64,000 nucleotides of DNA from Podocnemis expansa (GCA_007922195.1 ML681963.1:133936234-134000233), one strand, 5' to 3'; positions 23,128 through 35,145 are shown, counted from the stretch's first letter. Numbers and translations: made by a program. Notes: a model not told the origin generated them from the letters alone.

Positions 23128-23834
23128 GCCAAGAAGTACTTTTAAGATGAAAGTGTTCTGTTTGTTCAATAGTATTGTTAACTTGTTCACTTATCCTTCA
23201 TGGCAAAAATTGTTGCAGTGAAATTCTTTTGCAAGAACAAGTAAATTCAACTGAGGCTAAGTACAGCAAGGATGAAAACCTTACGGAGTCAGAGATGTAA
23301 TCTCATTCCCCACAATTATATTTTTGGCTGTCCTGTGTTGTACAACAGTGATTTGCAATGAGTTGGGAAGGGACTTAGGTGCCCCAAACAGGATATAGCC
23401 ATCTAAGTCCCATTTGTGGCACCAAGGCACCACTGTTCTCCACAACACTCACTCTGCTGCTACCTGACCTTGAAGGCACGTATAAGTTCTAGGCTCCTAA
23501 CTTCCTCACTATCAAAATTTTCTTGCCACTTATGGCACTGCTCAGGAGCATGCACCTATCTCTCACCTACAACACACAGATGGGGAAGGTCGCATTTAAA
23601 CATGCTAAACAGTAGCATAGGTATGCTGCAGTCCCCATCCTGGCTGCAGCATGCAAAGGAAAAGACACGGGTACAGATGGCAGCAACACCTCCTGCCAAA
23701 CCTGAATCCAGCCACCATCTGTGGCCAACTCCAAGAACTTACTGCTCTTCACTTCCCATGCACGTGAAACCTCCCAGTATGCATATATCCAACACAATGG
23801 CTTGGACTCAGACAAACGCCACCATCTTTGTACT

Positions 23835-23937
23835 TTCCTTCTTCAAAGTGTCTGACAAAGTGGGATATTCTCCCACAAAAGCTAATGTGATAAATAAATG
23901 TCAGTCTTTAAGGGCCACAAGACTCCTTGGTTTTTTT
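23835..23937 (+). mobile_element. SINE-like retroposon with perfect 12-bp target duplication
   Basis: CATCTTTGTACT stands before (23823-23834) and after (23938-23949) the insert. The insert has the CTCCCACAAAAGCTAATG and GTCAGTCTTTAAGGGCCACA parts of the family and ends in TTGGTTTTTTT. It is 5'-truncated, which together with the duplication and tail suggests LINE-driven retroposition. Confidence 0.88.
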
Positions 23938-25329
23938 CATCTTTGTACTGTGGTTCAGGCTGATCTGTCCACCACCAGTTGCAGAAGCCAGGCACTATTC
24001 AGCACCTCAAGGGTCAGCACCACCCTGAACATAGAAGCTTTTCAGCAAGTCACTGCACTGATACGCATCAGCGCCCCACGACTGCCAGGCTGTTGGACTA
24101 CTTTCTGGATACATTGCTGGACAAGGAACACTGACAGCTCCATAGGGTCAAATTCTACTGGCCTGCACCTTTGTGGTGCACCTTGGCCATTGCGAATGAA
24201 ACATACATCTGCCTCAAGAAACCATAGTGTGACACCACATGCCTCTACAGGTCAACTTTGAATATTTCCACGCAATGCCAAATTAATGTCCATGACCACT
24301 GTGGTACAATACCTGGATCCTGCCACAAGGCCTAAATATGGTCACAAGCCAGACTCACAGAGTTGGTCCTTGAAGGAGTGTTTCCCTATGCCTTCCTGTT
24401 AGGTAAAGCAGGCGCCTACAGGGCTGTGGCCTTTCAAGGGTTAGGAGATCTTTAAGGACAGTGTCCTATGGACAGGAAAATTCTTCAGATCTTGGAGCAT
24501 TTGGCCCCCTTTTCCCACCTTCACATCCCTTCTCCCCACCACCACAGATCACATGGTCCTTTTCCCAGCTCCTGTTCATGTATGCCCTTTTCAAACCACC
24601 ATGCCCCACCACCAACACAGCGATGGGTGTCAAACCCCTGTGGCTCATGCCTGCTTCATTGGTGACAAACTATATCCCCTCCAGTCATGTTCTTCACCCC
24701 ATTTGTGAGCCCCAGACCACAGGTAGAGGAGCAATATACTCATGCTCATTATCCCACTTGTTGGTGATAGCAAGTGCCTTTGGCATGCTAAAGATGCAGC
24801 AGAGCAGGCTCTGCACCTCCAGCTCACACAGGCCTTCCTGTTGTAGATCCCAGTGCTCCAGCATCTGTCTCAGGCATTTTGCAGGCTCTCTGCTGAACCC
24901 TGCTATTTTCTACACCACAGCCTCACTATGGTCTACAAAGAGGTAGGAGTCTAGTGTTACTAGGGCTGAGCTCACTTTGTCACTAACATAGTTACCTGAC
25001 ACAAGACATGGTGGCTTCCTCAGCTCTTGCGGAGTTTGCAACAGGACCAGACTAGCTTCTGCTGTCTGGGGGAGGGGGGGAAAGAGCTGTCTTCAATGCA
25101 GCTTAGAACAGTAACTCTTCCACTGCAGATAAAAACTTACCTACCCATTGGGCCAGAGAAAGCGAGAGACTAGAAATAACTTAGCAGTCCAGTTGTTTGG
25201 ACACTCACTGCAGAGCAGAGAAGCAAGTCCAGCAAGGACACTCCTCCACTGCTTCAGTGACTCTTTCATTAGTTATCTACAGTGGTGGAGCTTCACCTGC
25301 TGAGATTGAAGGGGGCCCACATCAGCATA

Positions 25330-25400
25330 TCCCATACTCTAGTGGCTAGAGCACTCTCCCAAGAGGTATTGTAGCTGCAGCTTCCAACCCTCCCCACCAC
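25330..25400 (+). mobile_element. tRNA-like SINE head, degenerate
   Basis: CTAGTGGCTAGAGCACTCTCCC resembles the 5' half of a tRNA with an A box. The B box is not clear. It could be a fragment of a tRNA-derived SINE; this is a weak call. Confidence 0.35.
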
Positions 25401-25778
25401 CACTGCTGCAAGAAAAGGGAATCTGGACTCCACCACATCCCTGGTGAGTGCTCTTACTCCTTGCCTACCACCACCTCCTTCACTTCCATTTTTGTGTGGT
25501 GTGAGACAGGTGCCTAACTTATTCTTACAGGAAATTAGTTAGGTGACTAAGCCACCTGACTCCAGGAGAGCAGTTCCCGTTTGTTGGTCACCAGCAGAGT
25601 TGTCCACATCACTATAACCCAGATTTAGGCACTTGTCTCTGACAGATGGCTGGAGAGTAACACTCACTTCTGTGGTCAGCATCATGCATTGATTAGCCTT
25701 CAGCATGCTGGGTTTGGGAGATCACATTTTTAGGCACCTAATGTGCTCCATTCATCTTTTGGTGGCATTAGGCACCCA

Positions 25779-25940
25779 AAAAAGCCCAACCAGGAGTCGC
25801 GTGGCACTTTGAGACTAACAGATTTATTTTTCGCATGAGCTTTCATAGGAGAAAATCCCAAATAAATCTGTTAGTCTCAAAGTGCCACATGACTCCTTGT
25901 TTTTTTGCTAGACTAGACTAACACGGCTATCCATTTGGAA
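25779..25940 (-). mobile_element. Self-complementary SINE-like copy with 12-bp target duplication
   Basis: ATTAGGCACCCA (25767-25778) and ATTAGGCGCCCA (25941-25952) flank it, differing at one base. On the minus strand the head is CCAAATGGATAGCCGTGTTAG. The body consists of two inverted arms (GGCACTTTGAGACTAACAGA and its complement) around the ATTTTCTCCTATGAAAG part, so the transcript would fold into a long hairpin. Confidence 0.88.
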
Positions 25941-26041
25941 ATTAGGCGCCCAACTCATCTACATGAAAGTTAGGTGCTGTGATGCTCAGTGTGGCGAGAC
26001 CCAAGTCACTTCATGTCTGGCACATTGATGTGTCTTTTAGG

Positions 26042-26044
<3 letters not shown>

Positions 26045-26120
<76 letters not shown>
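26045..26120 (+). repeat. Compound microsatellite (AC)n(CT)n
   Basis: About 18 AC units run directly into about 20 CT units without interruption. Long pure arrays of this kind are usually length-variable. Confidence 0.95.
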
Positions 26121-26124
<4 letters not shown>

Positions 26125-27159
26125 TGTCCTGCTGAACTGGGGCCTGAATTAAGTTTTTCAGCACAACTATACATTCAAAATGCACTGTCCATGATTATGC
26201 CTCTGACCTTCACTGAAGCTCCTCTGTTTCCAGGAATCATCCTTGCCAATAAGTTATTCACTAAAAAACTATTTGCAGAAAGTACACACAGGGGGGCATA
26301 AACACAGCTGAAGCAAATTCAAGGTTTTTTTTTTTAATTGACTGACTATTTGAAGGAAAATGTTTGAAGCTTTTATGATAACCTGTTGCTCTCCATAGCA
26401 AACCTGAGTGATCCTTCCCTGATGAACTGCAACACTATACAAGCCTCTAAGTAGGCTTTAATATGAGCGTAGACACTTTTAGAGGCTGCCGTGTCAAAGT
26501 GAATTAAAGTGTCACTAAGTGCTTCATAACACAACTGACCAAAATGATTTCTTCAGGGCAATTAAGTTTTGCTATGTCAATCATCCAACAGGCAGTAATA
26601 TAAATGAGTACAGCTCTGAAGGAATTTGTTATGGACAATCATGTCAAAAACCCAAATGCTATCCTACTATGGCCTTGATATGACAGACTATTAGAACTAT
26701 TAAGGGCTAGAGTCCAATTAATCCACAGCTTTAACAGGCTTCAACTGCAGTGGGTCTCCATACAAATAAGCAAAAACGGATGACAGAAAAGACACCTCCA
26801 GGTAGCTAATGACCAAGTGCAGTAGTTGAAGGCCGTTAACCCATCTGGTAATTAACTGCTGGGACAGACAAAAGCAGAAGCTCATAGTTCTTTTATAAAC
26901 TATATATTTTAAAAAAATGAATTACTTTTTCTTTTTTCCTGTCTCAGTTGCTACTATTTGGTTATTTTGCTAGTAATTGATTCTTGGGGTAGGGGCTGGG
27001 GGAAACCTGCACAACACCCAATGGGAGAGCAGGAATTTATAAGACACATTCTAATTTAGAAAATTTTAACTATAATGAAGTCGTAAGGACACCAAAGGAT
27101 TGTGCATGTAGAACAAAATTTATATGCTAAAACTGCAGCTTGCTTTCTATTCTTGGGCC
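26121..27159. other. Intergenic stretch, nothing recognised
   Basis: AT-rich, unremarkable sequence between the microsatellite and the inverted repeat. Confidence 0.35.
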
Positions 27160-27617
27160 ATCAGATTTGAGGCCAGTTTCATTGGTTGCACAAGCCAAAT
27201 ATCTCCAGATGTACAAGACGGAAGGAATCCTTTCATCCCTGGAGACAGCATGACACACAAGCCAATTAAAAAAGACACACCAACTCGCTAAAGCTCTGTG
27301 ATTAAACATTTTAGGGTTAAACATGGATACCAATAAAATCAATGACAAAAAATAAAATTGACTTGCATGACGCTAGGATTTGGTCCTTGGGAAATAACAG
27401 AAGTTATTTCACCGTTTCAGCAACACTGAAACCCCATCAAGGAAGAAGAATACAACAATGTCCCTCTAGCTACAGGAACTGCCCTACATTTTAGTATGAT
27501 GTGGAAATACCCAGACTGCAGCAGACAACAAGGACCGTACCATGGGGAAGTGATGGATTCAATATAAGCTAGTAAAATTGCTGAGGCCTGTGTGCATGTT
27601 CCTGTGCCTAGGTTTTG
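27160..27617 (+). repeat. Left arm of a large inverted repeat
   Basis: This 458-base arm is the reverse complement of 28680-29139 at about 97% identity by hand alignment. The outer 330 or so bases differ at only about three sites. A 1062-base spacer separates the arms. I see no flanking duplication and no family match, so the origin (segmental inverted duplication or transposon with very long inverted ends) is open. Confidence 0.95.
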
Positions 27618-28679
27618 CAATCACTTTGACATTTCACCTAAAAAATGCCACCTGGGTGCAGAGTTTTAGCCTTATTAATCATGGTAGGGTATGAACAGAT
27701 ATCCTACAAATTTAGGATTTCAACTAGTTTATCACAAGCAAGTCAACACAATATGAAGGAACGGAGAGGCTGTCACATAATGAAACATGACAGTGCAAGG
27801 GAAGATTGTGCAAGGTTGGCCACCACATGCACAGTGGTTAAAGTATAATTTGATGGGCCCTGGAAACCTCCTAATCTCTGGACCCTCTGTCAACTCCCTG
27901 ACACTGCCTTTTCTCCCCCAACCTGGCCAGAACTGCTCCCTGGCCAGGCCACTCCCATCCTGAGCACACATCTGAGCATGCTCAGGGCATGAGATTTGAA
28001 AACTCCCCCAGCCTGGCCACAGCTCCTGGGCCAGGGCAGGGCAGAAGATGCATTCCAACTGATTTTTCTATTTTGGGGGGGCCCCAGAACTCTGGTCCCT
28101 CAAATTTGTGGGCCCTGGAATTGCGTTTTGGGGGCATTCTGACTTACTTTAACCCCTCGTCATACATCACATTCACATTTTGCTGCTCACATGAAAAAGG
28201 TATGTGCACACTGACCTCCTGCCAGGTAATAACTGTTGCTGATTGAGTAGATGTCTTAGCTGCTTTGGCTAAACAGGCCTGTCTTCCAGTAGCTTGCTCT
28301 TCTTGGAACATTCCAACCTGCATCATGCATTAGTTGGGTGCAACTCCTAGCACATTCTTGGGTTTCAAAGTAATATTTTGCCTGGTTGTTGGTGTTGGGA
28401 GCAGTGGGGCCTGACAACCTGATCCTCAATGCTTTGCTCTCTGAATGGACACAGAGGGCAATCATACAGCCACTGTAATTGTTTTACGGATTATGTGTCA
28501 CTGTGATCCTCTTTCTGAGCTATGAGATGCATCAGTGAAAAGACTCACAGCCAACAAGTGGATGTTGGAAAGTTCAAAATAAAAGCTAACATTGCACCCA
28601 TCAGATAGATGTTTAGCTGGCTTCAGTGGAGGCACACCAATTTATATCAGCCATAGATCTGGACCGTCACCTATGTGCT
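27618..28679. other. Spacer of the large inverted repeat
   Basis: It contains GC-rich stretches near 27855-28110 with GGGCCCTGGAA motifs and, at about 28619-28665, an old repeat of the CTTCAGTGGAGGCACACCAA type. No credible gene is visible. Confidence 0.5.
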
Positions 28680-29139
28680 CAAAATTTAGGCACAGGAACA
28701 TGAGCACAGGCCTCAGCTCTTAACTAGCTTATATTGGATCCATCACTTCCCCATGATACGGTCCTTGTTGTCTGCTGCAGTCTGGGTATTTCCATGTCAT
28801 ACTAAAATGTAGGGCAGTTCCTTTAGCTAGAGGGACATTGTTGTATTCTTCTTCTTCCTTGATGGGGTTTCAGTGTTGCTGAAACGGTGAAATAACTTCT
28901 GTTATTTCCCAAGGACCAAATCCTAGCATCATGCAAGTCAATTTTATTTTTTGTCATTGATTTTATTGGTATCCATGTTTAACCCTAAAATGTTTAATCA
29001 CAGAGCTATAGCGAGTTGGTGTGTCTTTTTTAATTGGCTTGTGTGTCATGCTGTCTCCAGGGATGAAAGGATTCCTTCCGTCTTGTACATCTGGAGATAT
29101 TTGGCTTGTGCAACCAATGAAACTGGCCTCAAATCTGAT
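28680..29139 (-). repeat. Right arm of a large inverted repeat
   Basis: Reverse complement of 27160-27617 with about 13 substitutions, one 3-base indel and a few other small changes concentrated in the inner 120 bases. The 60-70 codon open frames shared by both arms simply reflect the duplication. The arm ends about 590 bases beyond the candidate SOX6 poly(A) site. Confidence 0.95.
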
Positions 29140-29724
29140 ATAATGTGCAGCCAGAAGTCTCTATTACGTTATATTTATTACAGTGCACTTCAATATAATT
29201 TGTTTCCTATGAGAACTGTGACTACGTAATTGCTAACGCCCAAAGCCAATCATAATATAGAAAGGCGAGCAGTTTCCAGACAAAGCAATAGGGCTTTACT
29301 GTTTTTCATGTTGTTGAGTTTGGAATTTCTTATGGTGGTGAAAAAATAAAGGAGGCAAACAGGGAGGGGATATGTGTTGTCTCATTTCCAGTCAGTAAGA
29401 ACCGATCTCAGATTATGTTTCTTCCACAAGCATTTCCTGGTTCCACAGCAGATATTGAATGCTATCGAACAAAATGTGGTATCAAGTAAATCTTTCAAGG
29501 CAGATAGTATTAATATACTTCAGAGGCAGTAACGTCTTACTGCAACTCAAAGGGATTCAAAATAAATAGTGAATTGAAGGACGGTGGCATTGATAAACAA
29601 AGGGGGCAGAACAATTGGGCCAAGTGGCCTTTTCCTGTTTTGTAGTTCCTTGTGATCTTAATTCAAAGATTGACAGATTTCATAATATGCAATGGAAGAG
29701 GCATAGAAGAAGCCACACACACAT
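29140..29724. other. Stretch between the inverted repeat and the SOX6 3' end
   Basis: No gene or repeat boundary recognised. Confidence 0.35.
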
Positions 29725-29742
29725 CATAAAACAAAATTTATC

Positions 29743-29748
29743 TTTAAT
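29743..29748 (-). terminator. Candidate distal poly(A) signal of SOX6 (ATTAAA)
   Basis: The minus strand reads ATTAAA here, and a GT-rich element (TGTGTGTGG) begins about 20-25 bases downstream, which is the usual arrangement of a vertebrate cleavage site. The distance from the stop codon fits a long SOX6 3' UTR. Transcript 3' ends would be needed to confirm it. Confidence 0.4.
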
Positions 29749-31590
29749 TTGTAAGTGTCAACAGCAGTACAAAAGATGGAGTGATGGTGAATAGATTAAG
29801 GGTAGAGAGGACAGTCTTGAGGTAAATGAGCATAAATAGGCAGTCTTATAGACACTCCCCTGAAGGGTCTATACCCCTATCATGGCATACGGTATCAACC
29901 AAAGATGACATGTTTAACATATCAGGAAAGCACCTTGTGCAAAAAAAAAAAAAAAAAAAGAATTCCCCCCACAATTCCAAACATGTAGGTAAGGTGCCAA
30001 CATACACCAGAATACACTGTATAAGGACCGTGTCTTTCAGTTGTGTCTTTTCCATTAATTACTGAGGCAGAGGAGGAGAAGACTCTTAAAAGTACCACTG
30101 AAAGAGTATTTAATATTTAATTTACCTCACGTCAATACTGCACAACAAAATCCAAGTTGTCTGTTTATGCAATGAAGCAAAGCTAAGAATAAGGATTCTT
30201 TTTAATTCAAAGCAGATTTTGTTTAAATCAATATCCTTAGCAACCTTTCCTTTTTACTGTATCAAGAGAAGAGTGTGAGAAAGATGTGATGGCAACCTTT
30301 AAGTTCATTTAAAAACTTTACACTGGACTGTACAAGATTCTTTTTTGATAAACTATTTACATTTTCAGACTTTAAAACATATTCAAAGCAGCAATAGACA
30401 CTAGTTTTTTCTCTAAACGCCCAAATAATTACCAACCATGGGCCCAGGGTAGGTACCTGCATTGTATATAGAATTTCTACAAAGAAAACCTGCCAGTTAA
30501 AATTTTGCTAGTGGGTGTACAAACAGCAGCTCTAGCATTTTAAGAGCCACACCCACAGTGTTGCTACAGGAACCAAAGCAAAGTACCTTGACAAGAGAGT
30601 CTCAGTTGTCCCAATAGCTCTACGCAAACTTTACAATTTGAAACAGCAGCTAGCATGTCAGTCCAGCATGTCAGTGAATTGTGCTGATTAAATTAACATA
30701 GAGTACAATCTCACAATATACATCACAAACAAATTACAATGTCAGGAAATAAGAGTTACAGTAAGATAAGTTATGTAGTAACAGCTTATAAGCTTGTCTT
30801 AATGTAATAAAAAAATTTTACATGGCAAATACATTAATGAGTGAACATAAATGCTTAAACATCCTACTCTGCTACAAGCTGAAGAAAGAAAACTGGTGCT
30901 TTCAAAGAAGCAAAACACAAATGACAAAGGAAGACAAACGGAGAATGCACACTAGCAGGTCTGCAATGTGCAGCATACAAACAGTTAAATATTTGCACAT
31001 TCCCCATACTCTAAGAGCACCAAGGACCTCACTTGTGGTTTTTATGAAAAAAGAAATTACAAAACTAGCAATGTCATTAGTTGCTTTATAGCTTTCATCT
31101 CACCATAAATACCAATTTGATAAGTTTTCCTTTAGCCCACCCCCCCCAACCCTTTGCACCCGATGTGTGAACTCTCGGAATACTTTGTCAGCTTTTTTAA
31201 ATGCATCTGGTACTTAAAAGAAGGGATGTGGAATCAAATGAAATATGTTTCCATATACATATATTTTAATGCTTTTTTGATCCATAGTAGGACGAGGGCA
31301 TTACAGAATATCAAAAATGTAATATGATCTCAGAAAAATCACAGGCTATATTGGGTTTATATAGAAAAAAGGTGTTTTGGTGAAGAAGTTATTCAAGGAG
31401 AAAGAGCAAGTGTTTTCTAAAAGATCAGGTGAGGCTATATAATTTTTTTTAATGAACACATTTAAGTGCCAACTTGAATCTTAAATAAGCATGCAAACTC
31501 TGGGGGTCTGAGACTATTTGTCAACTTCTCATTAAAAATATGAAGAATTTTATCACACATTCTACTGGCTGCATTTCTAGTGTAAGCCTC

Positions 31591-31694
31591 GGTCAGCAAA
31601 CGATTCAAGCACCTGCTTAACTTTGAACAACATAGTGATGTTTCATTCCTTTAAATGGAACTACTCACATGCTTCAAGTTAAGCAGCTGCTTAT
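31591..31694. repeat. Palindromic old amniote repeat in the SOX6 3' UTR
   Basis: CACCTGCTTAACTTTGAA and ATGCTTCAAGTTAAGCAGCT are inverted around a short centre. The GCTTAA/TTAAGC type resembles the copy at 42040-42169. Confidence 0.65.
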
Positions 31695-34410
31695 ATAATT
31701 TGTGGGGAGGGGGCTTGCAATATATTTTATAAATAAATTATTTTGATAAAGTACCAAGAAATGTCATGTCTTTGCCAAGATGAAAACCAGTTACCCATAG
31801 GTACAATGAGGGGACCATGCTCGTATTTAGTATTAGTTGTGTTTCCACTCTGAACAATAATTGTTTTCAACTGCTGTACTCTTTTCATAGGTGTAGTATT
31901 TACTGTACAAAACAGTCATTGAATAATAGCATAACTCTATTCGTTTTGGAGTTCCCACTCCATGGCAATCCTACCTCTTACCTTCACCTTGCCTCTTGAT
32001 GAGCCTTAACGCACCAATCTAGGAAAACATTCTGATCCTATGCATTTTCAACAGCTGGTTTCACAAGCTAGATGGAGATATATGAACCCAGGCATTGATC
32101 AGAATTGGGCCCTGTCATAAGAGTTGTTTCTCCATGTAAACATGTACCCTGGAAATCAGAGTTTCTATTCCATTAAGACTAATTTCTGTTTCATCAAATA
32201 CCAAGTGAAGTGAGCAATTTACTTCATCCTGGTAACAGACCACTTCAGGAGTGTTCTTCTCTTGAAAATAAGTCTTGTGTAACTTTTCAAAAAGAAAATA
32301 TATTGCATCTCATAGCTAAAGAAGGTAATATAGTGTATAACTGCTTCTGTTCACAGTAAAAATAATTTTACTATACTTGTGCATTACCTGAATGATGATA
32401 TCTTTTAAAAAAATCAGGATTCTTATTGGGTTCTTAAACTCAATACTGAGAGAACAATCTCACACATCCTCTTTGCATATTTTGTCAATATTTTTTCTTC
32501 TTACTAACTCCTGATATGACAATATCATGACATAATGAATACAGAAATCACCAGTTTAACAGTATTAAATCTAATTAGCCTTGCAAGGGCTTTTTTAATA
32601 ACAACAATCTTTTTGAGGCATGTGTTGTTGCCTTCAAAATGCTATTCATTATCTGCTTTCACACAGGAATGAAACTATTTCATCAGTTTTGCTTGGATTC
32701 ACAAAGCAAACTGAGTTTCCTACCAATTGTACTGAAAATTTGGTATGCATCAACTTTCTTTAAGGAAAAAGAAAAAAGCATTCTATGTTTGTGGAATATG
32801 CAATTAAAATTCAATGAGAGCACAAGTGAGGCATCTTGCTGTCCCAGCTACAGGTCCACAATACTGCTCTCACGCCGTGGATGTAAATTCAGCGTCTACA
32901 TGAGGTACAGTGACTTGTCAGCATTTAATATGGACCAACATACACTGATACAGAACCCAAGTAAATACATAACTTATACTTCACTAAGTATCCATGAACA
33001 AAAAATAAAATTCTATTTCCTAGGTTATATTTACACAATTAAAAAAAATCTAAAATGAGATGGTAAATTCATCAAAAACTTTGTTTTGAGCTCCAATTAA
33101 TAAAGTAAAAATGACATTTTTCCTTATGATTGTCCTTTCTTGAGATTCACTGATATTTTAGAGCCAATGTTGGCTAATAAATATAATAAAATGCTTAGAT
33201 GCATGATCTAGATTCAATTACTAAGTCCCTCCCACTTCCCTAACCTATAAATGTAGGTTTTATAACATGGTGGTTCCTGAATAGCCAATCATTTTTGAGA
33301 ATGAGGCTTTAAGTGACAGAGCATTAGTATTGAGGCAGGGCCGGAGCTAAAACAAAGTGTTCATACATACATGTATTTTGCATAAATAAATGAAATAACA
33401 AGACATAAAAATGACTCAAATCCGGCAACTGTGAGGCAGGCCCACACGAGTCGAAACAGATGACTTTTGTTCATGTAGTTTTCATACAACAGTTTCACAT
33501 TAGTCAGAAGTGATAAAAAATACCATTTATATCCAGTGCTTATAACACTTACGAAACAACATCTGTGAGTGTGTGTGTTTTTTGTACTACAAGCAAAATC
33601 AAGTTTCAGTCCTAAAGAACAGTCCTTTGTTCTCCACCAGCCTGCAGAATATTATTTTGGCATGGTCATAAAATTAAAAAAAAAATTAACCTCCTAATCT
33701 AAATGTTTGGCTTTGTGCAAAAATAATTACATAAAATACAATGCCAGCAATACAGCATTCTACCTATGCAACAAAACCAGAAAGAAAAGAGAAACGAAAT
33801 GAGATGGGGGGAGGCAGAGATATTTATAACTATTGAAATCTGTAAAACATTAATAAATAGTCATTCTTTAGGAAATAATAGGACCCTCCCGCCCAGTCCA
33901 AGCTAGATGTATTTAAAAAATGTTCAAATCACCAAGCAATATTAAAAACAAAAAAACCCACTTTCTATCAGTACCTTAGCCAGCTTAAAGAGGGCGCTCA
34001 CCAGCTAATGACACAGAATATGCCTTTGAAGTCTTGGCAAGACCAGTTTATTGCTATTAGACATGGACTTAGAACACACTTAATAAATAGTAAAAATATA
34101 GCCTTTTGTTCCAAATTACAAAATGGTCAGAGAAATTTGACCACTGTGTTTCTATGTCATTATCTTTATAAATCGTCCTGTAAACTGAACAGTTTTCATT
34201 GTTTTTGCACATTTAGATGTGATTCCTACAGTGGTGACACTGGTTACCTCCACCCAAACAGCTGCAGCAGTGAAAAAAAAGACAGTTCACACTGCAGCAA
34301 TTCCTTATTAGATCTTACAGGATCTACAGCTTTCTTACAGGAAGCTCTGCAAGATTTTGTGATGGGCATGAAGATAACCTGTATTAATACTGTACTTTTT
34401 AAGTCTTATG

Positions 34411-34482
34411 GGGCCTGACCCAATGCTCATTAAAATCAATAGGAAGATTCCCATTGACTTCAGTTGGGATTGGATCAAGTCC
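34411..34482. repeat. Palindromic old amniote repeat in the SOX6 3' UTR
   Basis: GGGCCTGACCCAA and TTGGATCAAGTCC form the outer inverted ends, and AAAATCAATAGGAA and CCATTGACTTCAGT the inner ones. This CCATTGACTTCA type is common in reptile and bird genomes in my experience; the family name was not checked. Confidence 0.65.
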
Positions 34483-34829
34483 AAAAATATTTATTTGCAT
34501 GTGTCTGGATCCTGCAAGGCATTAAGTGCTTTGCTGAGGTGCTGAACACCTTAAACTCACAATAAAGTCAGTGGGAGCTGAGGATGCATAGCACAAGTGC
34601 AGGATGAGATCAACACTACTGTCCATTACATACAGTGATTTATTTGTGATTCTCAAGAACGAGGCGGCCATGAAGAAAAGAAGAAAAAAATTCCCTCTTT
34701 CAGTTCTCCCTGTCTCTGCACATTTGGTATCTTCTCAACCTGGGAGCATACCCTCTTCTTGTCCCCCCATATATTTACTAGAAGTTTTCTTCGTCACTGA
34801 TATTGTTTCTAAGAATACAACTAATAATA

Positions 34830-35145
34830 TTTTCCATTTTATAGGACCCTTCATCCAAATATTCCAATCGCTTCACAATCATTAATCAAGTTTCTTAATA
34901 CCCCTTTAATATAAAAAATATCGTTATCCTCATTTTGCAATTAGGGAAACTGAGGCACAGAGATATGAAGGCCCTAATCCTGCAAACACACATGTGATTA
35001 GCTGCACACCTGTGAGCAAAATTAAATACATACATATGTTTTTGTAGGACTGTGGCCTAAATGACTTCCTTAAAGTCATTCAGCCAGTCAAAGGGAAAGG
35101 AACTCAGGAGTTCTTTGTTCCATTCCCATGTGACTAATATTTGAT
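34830..35145. mobile_element. MIR/CORE-SINE-like repeat in the SOX6 3' UTR
   Basis: ATTAGGGAAACTGAGGCACAGAG near 34944 is a classic MIR-like stretch, and the later AAAGTCATTCAGCCAGTCAA (about 35073) fits the continuation of such elements, with an unrelated or diverged stretch between. Limits are approximate. Confidence 0.6.

Larger units (their letters stand above)
23365..25985. repeat. Composite old repeat zone, family unknown
   Basis: Both edges carry motifs of the form CTTAGGTGCC and TTAGGCGCCC or TTAGGTGC, and more AGGCACCTAA-like motifs occur inside (25500-25790). The middle may be a decayed transposon, but I could not identify a transposase. Two younger SINE-like insertions (23835-23937 and 25779-25940) and a tRNA-like head near 25330 lie within. 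A 281-codon open frame at 23416-24261 reads through one insertion and is not credible. Confidence 0.4.

Noticed and set aside
23416..24261. 281-codon plus-strand open frame
   Set aside because: It reads straight through a SINE-like insertion (23835-23937) with exact target duplications and has no recognisable domain; its length is a chance of composition.
27127..29229. Two open frames with the same translated sequence (starting MSLILLVSMF) in the two arms
   Set aside because: They are the same DNA in inverted copies, only 60-90 codons long, with no family resemblance. The identity comes from the repeat, not from protein selection.
32639..33058. 139-codon plus-strand open frame
   Set aside because: It lies antisense in the AT-rich candidate SOX6 3' UTR, with no domain or conserved motif.
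34008..34418. 136-codon plus-strand open frame
   Set aside because: It is antisense to the candidate SOX6 3' UTR and ends inside an old palindromic repeat.
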